Below, one piece after another: positions 52,066 to 64,000 of a stretch of DNA of 64,000 bases (positions are counted from its first letter, which is position 1; every line of letters starts with the position of its first letter). Where the stretch lies: contig NZ_CP087968.1 in assembly GCF_024703895.1 (NCBI RefSeq), forward strand, positions 1,674,001 to 1,738,000. The letters run 5' to 3'. The notes under the pieces were generated by a model, which did no database searches, was not told where the DNA came from, and worked only from the letters and a program-made list of their open reading frames with translations. The stretch comes from Nocardioides sp. B-3 (GTDB taxonomy: Bacteria > Actinomycetota > Actinomycetes > Propionibacteriales > Nocardioidaceae). Position numbers and translations under genes: made by a program.

Positions 52066-54769
52066 TCACTCCTCAGCGTCAACGTCGGGACTCTCGATTG
52101 TTGCACCGTCGACCACATCCGGCGATTCGACAACCTCGGTGGCCGCCGGGGCCTCGGGTGCCTCGACGCCTTCGACGGCGGCCTGCTCGGCCTCCTCCTC
52201 GTCGCGAGCCTCGACCGAACGAGCGACCACAGCGACGGCGTCGCCGGACTTCGGGCTGACGAACTTCACGCCCCGGGTCGAGCGGCCGGTGGCACGGAAG
52301 TGCTCGTTGATCGGGCTGCGCACGACCCGGCCGGCCCTGGGTGATCGAGAGGATCTCGTCGCCCTCCTCGACGATGAACGCGCCGACGAGGCCACCGCGG
52401 TCCTCGTTGGTCAGGGTCATCGCCTTGATGCCGAGCCCACCGCGACCGGTGGTGCGGTATTCGGTGATCCGCGAGCGCTTGGCAAAGCCACCGTCGGTCA
52501 TGGTGAAGACGTACTGCTCCTTCACCTCGTTCACCTCGTCGGCGTCCTTCGCGTCGGCGGCCGCTTCCTCGGCCGCGACTCGGGCGGCCCGGATCACTCG
52601 ACATCGACAGCACCGAGTCGTCACCCTTGAACTTCATGCCGGTGACACCGGAGGTGGCGCGGCCCATCGGGCGCAGCTGACCGTCGTCGGCCTTGAAGCG
52701 GATCGCTCGGCCGCGACGCGAGACCAGCAGGATGTCGTCGTCGCCGTTGACCAGCTCGGCGCCGATCAGGGCGTCGTCGTCCTCACGGAAGTTGATCGCG
52801 ATGACGCCGGCCCGGCGCGGGCTGTTGTAGTCACCGAGGCGGGTCTTCTTGACCGGGCCGTTGCGGGGTCGCGAGCACGAGGTAGGGGGCCTGCTCGTAG
52901 TCGCGGATCGCGAGCACTCGGGCGATGTCCTCGTCGGGCTGGAACGACAGCAGGCCGGCCACGTGGCCGCCCTTCGCGTCGCGCGCGGCCTCGGGCAGGT
53001 TGTAGGCCTTCGTGCGGTAGACCCGACCGGCCGTGGTGAAGAACAGCAGCCAGTGGTGGTTGGTGGTCGAGATGAAGTGCTCGACCACGTCGTCGCCGCG
53101 AGTGTCGCGCCGCGCACGCCCTTGCCGCCGCGCTTCTGGGTGCGGTACTGGCTGGCGAGGGTGCGCTTGGCGTAGCCGCCGCGCGTGATGGAGACGACGA
53201 GCTCCTCGTCGGGGATCAGGTCCTCCATCGACAGGTCGCCGTCGGCCGCGATGATCTGCGAGCGGCGGTCGGTGCCGTACTTCGCGACGATCTCGGAGAG
53301 CTCCTCGATGATGATCTGACGCTGGCGCGGCTCGTTGGCGAGGATGTCCTCGAGGTCGGCAATCTCGAGCTCGATCTTGGCGAGCTCGTCCATGATCTTC
53401 TGGCGCTCGAGGGCGGCCAGCCAGCGCAGCTGCATCTCGAGGATGGCGTTGGCCCGGATCTCGTCGATGTCGAGCAGCCCGATCAGCCCGGTGCGGGCCT
53501 CGTCGACGTCGGGGGAGCGGCGGATCAGCGCGATGACCTCGTCGAGCGCGTCGAGCGCCTTCGCGAGACCGCGGTAGATGTGCGCGCTTCTCGGCCTCGG
53601 CGAGGCGGTAGCGGGTCCGGCGCTGGATGACCTCGACTCGGTGCGCGACCCAGTTGCTGATGAACTGGTCGATCGTCAGGGTGCGCGGGACGTAGTCGAC
53701 CAGCGCGAGCATGTTGGCCGAGAAGTTGGTCTGCAGCTCGGTGTGCTTGAAGAGGTTGTTGAGCACGACGCGTGCGACCGCGTCCCGCTTGAGCACGATC
53801 ACGAGCCGCTGGCCGGTGCGCGAGCTGGTGTCGTCACGCACGTCGGCGATGCCCCGGATGCGACCGGAGTCGGCGAGCTCGGCGATCTTCAGCGCGAGGT
53901 TGTCCGGGTTGACCATGTAGGGCAGCTCGGAGATGACCGAGCAGGTGCGGCCCTTGGCGTCCTCGTCGATCTCGACGACCGCGCGCTGCGTGATCGAGCC
54001 GCGACCGGTGCGGTAGGCCTGCTCGATGCCCCCGGCGACCGACGATGAGCGAGCCCATCGGGAAGTCCGGCCCCTTGATCCGCTCGATCAGGGCGTCCTG
54101 CAGCTCCTCGCGAGTCGCGTCGGGGTGCTCGAGCGCCCAGATCGCTCCCTCGGAGACCTCGCGCAGGTTGTGCGGCGGGATGTTGGTCGCCATACCGACC
54201 GCGATGCCGGCCGAACCGTTGACCAGCAGGTTGGGGAACCGTGCGGGCAGGATGGTCGGCTCCCGGGAGCGGCCGTCGTAGTTGGGCTGGAAGTTGACGG
54301 TGTCTTCGTCGATCTCGCGGACCATGTCCATGGCCAGCGGCGCCATCCGGCACTCGGTGTAACGCATGGCGGCGGCGGAGTCGTTGCCCGGCGAACCGAA
54401 GTTGCCCCGGCCGTTGATCAGCGGAGCCCGCATGACCCACGGCTGCGCGAGGCGGACCATGGTGTCGTAGATGGCCGTGTCGCCGTGGGGGTGGTACTGA
54501 CCCATGACGTCACCGACGACGCGCGAGCACTTGGAGAAGCCGCGGTCGGGGCGGTAGCCACCGTCGTACATCGCGTAGAGGATGCGCCGGTGCACGGGCT
54601 TGAGGCCGTCGCGCACATCGGGCAGGGCGCGACCGACGATGACCGCCATGGCGTAGTCGATGTAGCTGCGCTGCATCGAGACCTGCAGGTCGATGGGCTC
54701 GATCCGCCCGCCGGGACCGTGGTCGATCCCGTCGCCGTCACCGAGGAGGTTGCTGGTGCCTTCAGTCAT
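52066..54769 (-). CDS. gyrA: DNA gyrase subunit A
   Basis: Catalytic Tyr in [42 protein letters not shown], coiled-coil [20 protein letters not shown] and the GyrA-box QKRGGKG that separates it from ParC, then C-terminal pinwheel repeats and an acidic tail. About 900 residues. Frameshifts near 54048, 53580, 53098, 52868, 52590 and 52338. ATG 54769. Cuts and rejoins DNA with GyrB to introduce negative supercoils. Confidence 0.96.
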
Positions 54770-54825
54770 GTGTCCGTGTGTCTCTCTCGTCGAATCTAGG
54801 AGAATCTAGGAAGTTGTTTAGAAAC

Positions 54826-56897
<2,072 letters not shown>

Positions 56898-56981
56898 GCA
56901 AACCTCTTCTGCTGGCTCCCCCGAGGGGGTGCGGGACATAGACGAAGGTCGTGACTGATTCAGTTCACGACCCAACGCCTG

Positions 56982-56987
56982 AGTCTA
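56982..56987 (-). promoter_or_regulatory. Candidate gyrB -10 element
   Basis: TAGACT on the coding strand, followed downstream (56950-56973) by an inverted repeat with GTCGTGA and TTCACGAC arms in the gyrB leader. The rest of 56898-57145 holds a DnaA-box-like TGTGGATGA near 57036 and no gene. Confidence 0.35.
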
Positions 56988-57145
56988 GCCGCCAGAGGCC
57001 CAGAATCCACGCACCACCCGTGGGAACGGGGGATCTGTGGATGAAATGGGCCCCTTTGCGTCCCGGAGAGGGCAGAACGGAGCGCCGAACAGGGGGGCGG
57101 TGGAGTCCCCATACGTCCGGGCGCCCCTCAGATCGGTAGATCGCC

Positions 57146-57685
57146 CTACCCGTAGGTGTCCCTCGGCCCCCGGCCGTCGCGGGTGGTGAAACGGCCCTTC
57201 TTCCAGTTCGGCAGGTGCGGTCCCCGGATGTCGATCACGGTCACGATCCCGTCGCCGAGCTCGACGTTGAGGCGCTTGACGATGGTCGGGGTGAGCAGCT
57301 TGAGCTGGGTCGCCCGGGCGGTCGAGTCGGTGCGCACGATCAGCCGCGTCTCGGCCAGCGACTCCGGCGTGCAGTGCGATGCGACCTCCTCGCCGACCAG
57401 CTCGGCCCAGCGGCCGAACACCGCCTGCACGCGCAGGTCCAGCTCCCAGCCGTGCTGGCTGATCATCCGCTTCATCGCCGAGTCCAGCAGCTGCGGGTCA
57501 CGGTCGTCCGGGTGCGCGCCGGACGATTTCAGGGACCGTGCAGGCGACGGAAGTCCCCGCCCGTACGGCGTCGCGGCGCCTTGCCCGGCCCCGAGCCGGC
57601 CGCCTTTCGCGCCGAGCGGGCGTAGTCGAGGCCGTCGTCTCGGTGGCCCTCGTCGGGGGCGTCGTCCGGGGGTCTCGTCAGACAT
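57146..57685 (-). CDS. DUF721 (DciA-like) protein
   Basis: A basic disordered N-terminus (PRRGPPRRRPRLRPLG) and the DUF721 fold SAMKRMISQHGWELDLRVQA, VFGRWAELVGEEVASHCTPE, LIVRTDSTARATQLKLLT. About 178 residues; a C-terminal DIRGPHLPNWKKGRF follows. ATG 57685 overlaps recF by 8 bases. DciA-like proteins load the replicative helicase in bacteria without DnaC, and its position next to dnaA/dnaN/gyrB fits this. Confidence 0.88.
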   Translation of the reverse strand: MSDETPGRRPRRGPPRRRPRLRPLGAKGGRLGAGQGAATPYGRGLPSPARSLKSSGAHPDDRDPQLLDSAMKRMISQHGWELDLRVQAVFGRWAELVGEEVASHCTPESLAETRLIVRTDSTARATQLKLLTPTIVKRLNVELGDGIVTVIDIRGPHLPNWKKGRFTTRDGRGPRDTYG

Positions 57686-58816
57686 CGCGGCGTACCTCAC
57701 CGTCGGCCACGATGAACCGGATCCCCTGCAGGGACTGCGGCACGTCCGCGGCCACGGCCGCCGTGACCCGGGACCTGCTCGGCGCCGGCCACGAGCTCGG
57801 CGAGCTGGGCGCGACGCTCGGAGTCGAGCTCGGCGAACACGTCGTCCAGCACCGGGATCGGGTCGTCGCCGTCGGCCCTGAGCAGGTCGTAGGACGCCAG
57901 CCGCATCGCCAGTGCGAACGACCACGACTCCCCGTGCGAGGCATAGCCCTTGACCGGCAGCCTGAGGTCGCCGTTGCCCGGGGTCAGCACCAGCTCGTCG
58001 CGGTGCGGGCCGACCGGGGAGATGCCACGGTCGAGCTCGTCCTTGCGGCGGCGCTCGAGCTCGGCGAGGAGATGAGCCTCGAGCTGCGTCTTGTCGTCGG
58101 GAAGGTCGAAGGACGCCTTGTAGTCGATCTCGGCGTCGTCGCGACTGGCGCCGCGGGCCACGGCCTCATAGGCCTTGCCGAGGTAGGGGCGCAGCTCGTC
58201 GACCGCGGCGCAACCGGGCCGCGAGCAGCTCGGCCCCGACACTGGCGAGCTGCAGGTCCCAGACCGCCAATGTCGACAGGGCGGTTTCACGTGAATCACC
58301 CCGGGCGAGCCCGGCCGTCTTGAGCAGGCTGTTGCGTTGCTTGAGCACCCGGTCGTAGTCGGAACGCACGCCGGCCGGGCGCGGGGCGCGCAGGATCAGC
58401 AGGTCGTCGAGGAACTTGCGTCGGTCCGACGGGTCGCCCTTGACCAGAGTCAGGTCGTCGGGGGCGAAGACGACGGTGCGCACGACGCCGATCAGCTCGC
58501 GCGGCCGGGGGAGCGGCGACTTGTTGATCCGGGCCCGGTTGGCGCGGCCCGGGTTGAGCTCGACCTCGAGGATCGCGGTGCGGCCGCTGCGCACGACTGC
58601 GGCGCGGATCAGCGCCCGGTCGCATCCGGCCTTGACCAGCGGAGCGTCCGACGCAACGCGGTGCGAGGACAGGCGCGAGAGGTAGTCGATCGCCTCGACG
58701 AGATTGGTCTTGCCCCGGCCGTTGCGTCCGATGAACGCCGTCGCACCCGGCTCCAGCTCGACGTCGAGGTCGGCATACGAGCGGAAGTTGTGCAGGGTCA
58801 GGTGCGCGACGTGCAA
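57678..58816 (-). CDS. recF: DNA replication/repair ATPase RecF
   Basis: An SMC-like ATPase for gap repair and replication restart. [20 protein letters not shown], Walker [41 protein letters not shown], and near the C-terminus [20 protein letters not shown] with Walker [20 protein letters not shown]. Frameshifts near 58215 and 57770. TTG 58816 is the likely start (MHVAHL), 8 bases after the gnd stop. Confidence 0.94.
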
Positions 58817-58823
58817 GAGAGGT

Positions 58824-59802
58824 CTAGCTCTCCCCGGCTTCGTGCCCGGAGCCCGCACCGGCCTGCTGGGCTGCCGCCGACTGGTCGGGGGCGCCCTGTT
58901 CGACAGCAGCATCGCCACCCGCAGGCGCGGCCGTCTTCACGGCGTGCCCGCCGAACTGGTTGCGCATCGCGGCTATCGCCTTCATCGTCGGCGAGTCGTC
59001 CCGGCGGGAGACGAAGCGGGCGTAGAGCGCCGCGGTGATGGCGGGCGTGGCGACGGCGTTCTCGATGCCGGCCTCGACCGTCCATCGACCCTCTCCCGAG
59101 TCCTCGGCGTAGCCGGCGATCTGGGACAGGCCCGGGTCCTCGTCGAGTGCGTTGACCATCAGGTCGAGCAGCCACGAGCGGATGACGGTGCCCTCGCGCC
59201 GGGAGCGGAAGACCTCGGTGACGTTGTCGGTGAGCTCGGCCTTCTCCAGCAGCTCCCAGCCCTCGGCGTAGGCCTGCATGATGGCGTACTCGATGCCGTT
59301 GTGGACCATCTTCGAGAAGTGCCCGGCCCCGACCTTTCCGGCGTGTACGGCGCCGAAGTCGCCCTCGGGCTTCAGGGTGTCGAAGGCGAACTGCACCTTC
59401 GCGATGTCGGCCGCGTCACCGCCGTACATCAGGGCATAGCCGTTCTCGAGACCCCAGACGCCGCCGGAGACTCCGCAGTCGACGTAGCCGATGCCCCGGT
59501 CCTTGAGCGACTCGGCGTTGGCCGGGTCGTCGGTCCAGCGCGAGTTGCCGCCGTCGACGATCACGTCGCCCTCGGAGAGCAGGCCGCCGAGCTCCGCGAC
59601 GGTCTGCCGTGTCGGGTCACCGGCCGGGACCATCACCCACACGACCTTGGGGGAGGGCAGCTTCTCGACCATCTCGGCGAGCGAGGCGACGTCGCTGACG
59701 TCGGGGTTGCAGGTCGTAGCCGACGACCGTGTGGCCGCCGCGGCGCAACCGCTCGCGCATGTTGCCACCCATTTTGCCGAGCCCGACGAGTCCGATGTCC
59801 AT
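58824..59802 (-). CDS. gnd: 6-phosphogluconate dehydrogenase (short form)
   Basis: NADP-binding [19 protein letters not shown], then after a frameshift near 59708 [31 protein letters not shown], the catalytic-Lys region [20 protein letters not shown] and QFGGHAVK near the C-terminus. About 325 residues, the short actinobacterial NAD+-type. The tail is Ala/Gln rich. ATG 59802. Oxidative pentose-phosphate step; lies between dnaN and recF as in other actinobacteria. Confidence 0.93.
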
Positions 59803-59848
59803 GTCGTGAGCCTAGCCGCGTCCGAGGAACGAGGACACGGCGTGGCGA

Positions 59849-59906
59849 GGGAGGTTGAGCGAGGCCTGCGACCGAGGAACGAGGTCGCAAGGACGCGCCG
59901 AAACCC
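59849..59906. repeat. GGTTGAGC...GAAACC repeat, long variant
   Basis: Begins GGTTGAGCGAGGCCTGCGAC and ends GCGCCGAAACCC, sharing both ends with the copy at 36310. It contains GAGGAACGAGG twice (nearby at 59825). The whole dnaN-gnd gap 59803-59924 has no gene. Confidence 0.4.
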
Positions 59907-59924
59907 GTGACCGCGCCTGACTCA

Positions 59925-61061
59925 TCAGCTGAGCAAGCGGCGCGGCATCAGCAGGTAGCGGAACGAGTCGGTCTCGCCGCCGTCAGTGCTCGAGATGACG
60001 ACCGGCTTGCTGGCCCGGGTGAAGGCGAGGTCGATGTACTCGCCGTCGAGGGCGGTCAGGCCGTCGAGCAGGAACTGCGGGTTGAACCCGGTCGTCAGGT
60101 CGTCCCCGTTGATCTCGGCCTCGATGACCTCGGTCGCCTGCGCCTCGTCACCGGTGCCGGCATCGAGGACGAGCTGGTTGTCGGCGAACTTGAGCTGGAC
60201 CGCGGTGTTGCGCTCGGCCACGAGGGCGACGCGCTTGACCGTCTCGATCAGATCGTCCTTCTTCACCTTGGCGACCGTGAGGTGCTCGCTCGGGAACAGC
60301 GATCGCACCTTGGGGAACTCGCCGTCGAGGAGTCGGGTGGTCGTACGGCGCAGGCCGCCGAGGCCACTGCCCTCGAACCCGATCAGGCCCTCGCCGCCGT
60401 CGCCGGAGCTCAACGCGATGGTGACCTCGGAGCCGGAGGTCAGTGACTTGGCCGTGTCGCCGAGCACCTTGGCGGGGACCAGGGGCGGCCACGGACGCGT
60501 CGGGGGTCTGCGGGTTCCAGGGTCAGCTCACGGTGCGAGAGACGGAAGCGGTCGGTGGCCAGCAGCGACATGGTCGAGCCGTCGATCTCGATCCGCACGC
60601 CGGTCAGGACGGGCAGCATGTCGTCGCGGCCGGCGGCGGTGACTGCCCTGGGCGACGGCGTGCGCGAAGTCGTTGCTGGACACGGTGCCGGTCGCGGCCG
60701 GCATCTGCGGGAGCTTGGGGTAGTCATCGACCGGCATCGTCTGCAGGCTGAAGCGGGCCGAGCCACAGGTCAGTGAGACGCGCGGACCGTCGAGCTGCAT
60801 CTCGATCGGCTTGGCGGGCAGGCTGCGACAGATGTCGGCCAACAGGCGACCGCTGACCGGGGCACTGCCCTCGTCGCTGACCTCGGCCGTGAGGTCAGCA
60901 CGGGCGGAGGTCTCGTAGTCAAAGGTGGAGAGCACCAGACCGGCATCGCTGGCCTCGATGAGCAGGCCGGCGAGGACGGGTGAACTGGGACGAACCGGAA
61001 GGCTGCGAGCAGCCCGGGCAACGGCATCGGCGAAGACGTCGCGTTCGACGCGGAACTTCAC
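59925..61061 (-). CDS. dnaN: DNA polymerase III beta sliding clamp
   Basis: Three clamp domains: [108 protein letters not shown] and [19 protein letters not shown], ending RYLLMPRRL. Gains at 60646-60650 (CAGG read as CAGGG) and near 60515, with an indel near 60490. ATG 61061. Ring that tethers polymerase III. Confidence 0.97.
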
Positions 61062-61439
61062 TTCGGGCTCCTCTGGGGACGTGCTGTTGGTCGGTCAGCT
61101 GGGTCGCACGGACGCGCGGATTGTGAATCCTGCCATGGCTGAGAGGCGAATCGGGTGGCTAGCCCCCGGTTGTCCCCGTGCAAGGCCTCGTTCAGTGGTT
61201 CCCGGGATTCATTCCGGTTACAGGTACATAGGAGTAATAGCGTCTGTGGAAACTGTGGACAACTTCTGTTTGTGCAGGTCAGCGCGCTCGATCGGAGTGC
61301 ACAGGGGGTGTGCGCCACGCTGTTCACCAGCGGGGCGCCCTGTGCAGAGGACTCGGACCCCTGTGGTTCGGTCCCCGCAACGCACAGGGCCTGTGGATGA
61401 CACGCGGGTCTGAATCACACGTCCTCCACAGATTTGGAT
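61062..61439. other. oriC: Replication origin region (oriC) between dnaA and dnaN
   Basis: No gene. DnaA-box-like sites include a perfect TGTGGACAA at 61254-61262, TGTGGAAAC at 61245-61253, TGTGGATGA at 61392-61400, TTGTCCCCG near 61170 and TCCTCCACA near 61425, with a less GC-rich patch (GGTTACAGGTACATAGGAGT) at 61217-61236. Location and box cluster match actinobacterial oriC. Confidence 0.85.
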
Positions 61440-62961
61440 TCAGGCTTGACGCGCCTGGACCTTCAAACGGTTGGTGAGCTCGGAGACCTGGTTGAACACC
61501 GCGCGACGCTCCGCGAGCAGTTGCCGGATCTTGCGGTCGGCGTACATCACCGTCGTGTGGTCGCGATTGCCGAACTCGGCGCCGATCTTCGGCAGCGACA
61601 GCTCGGTGAGCTCATGACACAGGTACATCCCGATCTGGCGGGCCATCACGAGGTGGCGCCCGCGGCTCGGGCCGGTGAGGTCCTCGATCGAGACCCCGAA
61701 GTAGGCGGCCGTCTGGGCGATGATCAGTCCCGGCGTGATCTCCGGCTCCGCACCCTCAGGGATCAGGTCGCGCAGCACGATCTCGGCCGGGCTCATGTCG
61801 ACGTCCCGGCGATTGAGGTTGGCGAAGGCGGTGACCCGGATCAGGGCTCCCTCGAGCTCACGGATGTTGGTCTGGATCTTGGAGGCGATGAACTCGAGCA
61901 CGTCCGGCGGCGCGGTGAGCCGGTCCATCGCTGCCTTCTTGCGCAGGATCGCGATCCGGGTCTCCAGCTCGGGTGGCTGGACATCGGTGATGAGGCCCCA
62001 TTCAGAACCGGTTGCGCAGTCGCTCCTCGAGCGCCTCGAGCTTCTTGGGCGCCCGGGTCTGAGGTGAGCACGATCTGCTTGTTGGCGTTGTGGAGCGTGT
62101 TGAAGGTGTGGAAGAACTCCTCCTGCGTCTGGGTCTTGCCCTGCAGGAACTGGATGTCGTCGATCAGCAACACGTCGACGTCGCGGTAGCGACGCTTGAA
62201 CCGGTCCTGCCGGTCGTCGCGCACCGCGTTGATGAACTCGTTGGTGAACTCTTCGCTCGAGACGTAGCGGACCTTCGCGTTGGTGTAGAGGCTGCGCACG
62301 TAGTGACCGATGGCGTGCAGCAGGTGGGTCTTGCCGAGACCGGACTCTCCGTAGACGAGCAGCGGGTTGTAGGCCTTGCCCGGTGCCTCGGACACAGCGA
62401 CCGCGGCCGCGTGCGGGAACCGGTTGGACGAGCCGATGACGAAGGTCTCGAACGTGTACTTGGGATTGAGCCCGGTCTCGAGCGCCGAGTGCGCACGCCG
62501 ATCCGCGGACGGCTCGGGCGCGAGCGTGTCGCTTGCGGGTGGCGCGGCGGGACTGGAGGTGGCGATCAGGCCGGGCGGCGTGCCGTCGTCCATGACTCTA
62601 TTTGTCGACATGTCGCTTGATGGACTTGTCTCTTCATGGATGTGTGTCTGGGGAGACCGGTCCTCGAGCGACGGGTTCACACTCACGGCCAGCCGGATCT
62701 CGCGGCCGAAGGACTCGCTGAGCGCATCCTCGAGCTGGGCGCGCAGCCGGCCCTCGAGCTGACCACGAGTGAAGTCGTTGGGCACCGCGATGATCGCCGT
62801 GCTCTCGTGCAGCGTCACCGGCTCGCTCGCGCGCAACCACGCCCGCTGGTTGGGCTGGAGGTCATGGACGATGGCTCGCCAGACGGTTCCGAGGTCTTGC
62901 CCCCGGTCTGGGGCGTGGTCGCGTCCCCGGGTGTTGGCGTGCTCGTTGGCGTGGTCGTCCA
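61440..62961 (-). CDS. dnaA: Chromosomal replication initiator DnaA
   Basis: Domain [21 protein letters not shown], linker, AAA+ with Walker [21 protein letters not shown], Walker [21 protein letters not shown], and sensor [16 protein letters not shown]-binding signature [20 protein letters not shown] with [14 protein letters not shown]. Gains near 62055 (ACCGGG read as ACCCGGG) and 62005 (TTCGAA read as TTCTGAA). GTG 62961 with GGAGAGG upstream. Confidence 0.97.
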
Positions 62962-63013
62962 CCGGCCTACCTCTCCTGCGTCTGGTTGTTCGGCCTGCCG
63001 TTGGGTGCGTCGT

Positions 63014-63033
63014 CGTCCACAGAGTTGTCCACA
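63014..63033. promoter_or_regulatory. DnaA boxes upstream of dnaA
   Basis: TCGTCCACA (63014-63022, one mismatch) and a perfect TTGTCCACA (63025-63033), 2-bp apart, about 55 bases upstream of the dnaA start; probable autoregulatory sites. Confidence 0.65.
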
Positions 63034-63279
63034 GTCTGTGAACCACTGGCACTCGGAGGTGACACGGGGTCACACCGCGCATTGCTCGCCCTGTTGAGCA
63101 CACCCTATGTGTGCAGGTCAGAGCGCAGATGGGCAGACTGGCGACCGACCCCCTGCGACCCGAGAACCACCGTCACACCAGCGGTTCCGAGAACCCCGGT
63201 GCAGCGCAACCTAACAACCAGCGAAACGCCTCGGCAAGCCGTCATCCACAGGCTGGCCCGTTGTGGCACAGTCCTGAGT

Positions 63280-63307
63280 TTGACCCTGATTCGCCAGCGC
63301 GTACCGT
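63280..63307 (+). promoter_or_regulatory. Candidate rpmH promoter
   Basis: TTGACC (63280-63285), 16-bp spacer, TACCGT (63302-63307). A transcript from about 63314 would have a leader of about 175 nt, with a 9-bp hairpin at 63405-63431 (GTACGGCGA / TCGCCGTAC). No other gene is seen in 62962-63488. Confidence 0.55.
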
Positions 63308-63488
63308 TGGCCGGTCACTCCGTGTCGACGGGTGCCGCATGTCCACGACTCCGTGCCCCAGCCGGGTGCACGCGGTGGGTGGGCGGTGCCGGCCGAAGAG
63401 CCAAGTACGGCGACCACTCTGTTCGCCGTACGCACCTTCCCGCCTGTGGAGTGGACACCCCAAGAGAAACTGCATCGGAGAGAAGCTC

Positions 63489-63626
63489 GTGAGCAAGCGT
63501 ACGTACCAGCCGAACAACCGTCGTCGTCACAAGGTGCACGGTTTCCGCCTGCGCATGCGCACCCGCGCCGGCCGCTCGATCCTGTCGGCACGTCGCCGCA
63601 AGGGCCGCAACAGCCCGGCCGTCTGA
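63489..63626 (+). CDS. rpmH: Ribosomal protein bL34
   Basis: 45 residues, [20 protein letters not shown] then [20 protein letters not shown], the fully conserved L34 sequence. GTG 63489 is fixed by GGAGAGAAG upstream. First gene of the rpmH-rnpA operon, divergent from dnaA. Confidence 0.98.
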   Translation: MSKRTYQPNNRRRHKVHGFRLRMRTRAGRSILSARRRKGRNSPAV

Positions 63627-63652
63627 CGGCTGCGCCTGCGGCGACCACGCTC

Positions 63653-64000
63653 GTGCTGCCGGCGGCGCACCGACTCAGCGACAGTGACGCCTTTCGGCGG
63701 ACTGTCCGCTCGGGTCGTCGCTGCGGGTCCAGCACCCTCGTGGTCCACCTCGACCTCCACGCGTCCGGCCAGCCGACGCTCGTGGGTTTCGTGGTCAGCA
63801 AGGCCGTGGGCAACGCCGTGGTCCGCAACCGCGTGAAGCGCCGACTACGACACCTGACCCGGGAGCACCTGCCTGCACTGGCGGGGCTTCCGGGTTCTGC
63901 TGTGCTCGTGGTGCGGGCGTTGCCGGCCTCCTCGATCGCGTCCTACGCGGAACTCGACGCCGACCTGCGCCGTTGTCTGACCAGGGGTGACGAAGTGAAA
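63653..64000 (+). CDS. rnpA: Ribonuclease P protein component (cut by window end)
   Basis: 116 residues visible, starting [20 protein letters not shown] at GTG 63653. The RNase P signature is [20 protein letters not shown], and the frame is still open at the last base. It joins the catalytic RNA to mature tRNA 5' ends. No frameshift visible. Confidence 0.95.
   Translation, partial: MLPAAHRLSDSDAFRRTVRSGRRCGSSTLVVHLDLHASGQPTLVGFVVSKAVGNAVVRNRVKRRLRHLTREHLPALAGLPGSAVLVVRALPASSIASYAELDADLRRCLTRGDEVK

Overview
The window is GC-rich chromosomal DNA from a high-GC actinobacterium. The gene content and order (rnpA-rpmH-dnaA-oriC-dnaN-gnd-recF-DUF721-gyrB-gyrA-DUF3566-tRNA-Ile-DLW-39-tRNA-Ala, then crgA and the pknB/pknA/pbpA/rodA/pstP/fhaB/fhaA cluster) are the classic origin-proximal layout of Actinobacteria. 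The rubredoxin-fused AlkB, PpgK, PsuK/PsuG and several small intergenic repeats fit the Nocardioidaceae (Nocardioides-like) best; that family assignment is inference.

Layout. 1-13919 is a surface-polysaccharide locus. It holds two polymerase/ligase-type membrane proteins, three glycosyltransferases (one fused to a GNAT acetyltransferase), and a PglF/PglE/PglC-like trio: 4,6-dehydratase, aminotransferase and small phosphoglycosyl transferase. It also has a complete CapE-CapF-CapG set for UDP-N-acetyl-L-fucosamine. 13916-27301 is mixed metabolism: two DHA2-type drug exporters, an alkane-oxidation cluster (AlkB-rubredoxin, ferredoxin, TetR, diiron protein) with a visible operator, polyphosphate glucokinase, ACT-domain malic enzyme, glutathione peroxidase, nitroreductase and a secreted zinc protease. 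27352-37674 starts with tRNA-Leu and is the cell-wall/cell-division Ser/Thr kinase operon plus DUF881 and CrgA. 37988-44298 carries rhomboid, cyclophilin, acyltransferase, patatin, DUF3817, SURF1 and a lipoprotein. 44401-48880 is a MoxR-DUF58-transglutaminase-like operon. 49015-51016 is pseudouridine catabolism. 51133-64000 is the tRNA/gyrase/replication-origin block.

A feature that controls how everything here must be read: most long genes, including dnaA, dnaN, recF, gyrA and gyrB, are interrupted by single-base gains or losses, roughly one per kilobase, usually in short G/C runs (CAGG read as CAGGG and CCGGG read as CCCGGG are recurrent). Because essential genes are hit as often as accessory ones, I treat these as sequence-consensus errors and annotate each gene over its full reconstructed span, naming the approximate shift positions.

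The intergenic spaces are unusually rich in palindromes: a perfect 52-bp palindrome overlapping a perfect 24-bp one, a 136-bp imperfect inverted repeat, a 158-bp MITE-like element, a 74-bp double stem, and a dispersed family built on an ACGTCCGACGA/TCGTCGGACGT stem. No CRISPR array, phage or insertion-sequence transposase was seen.
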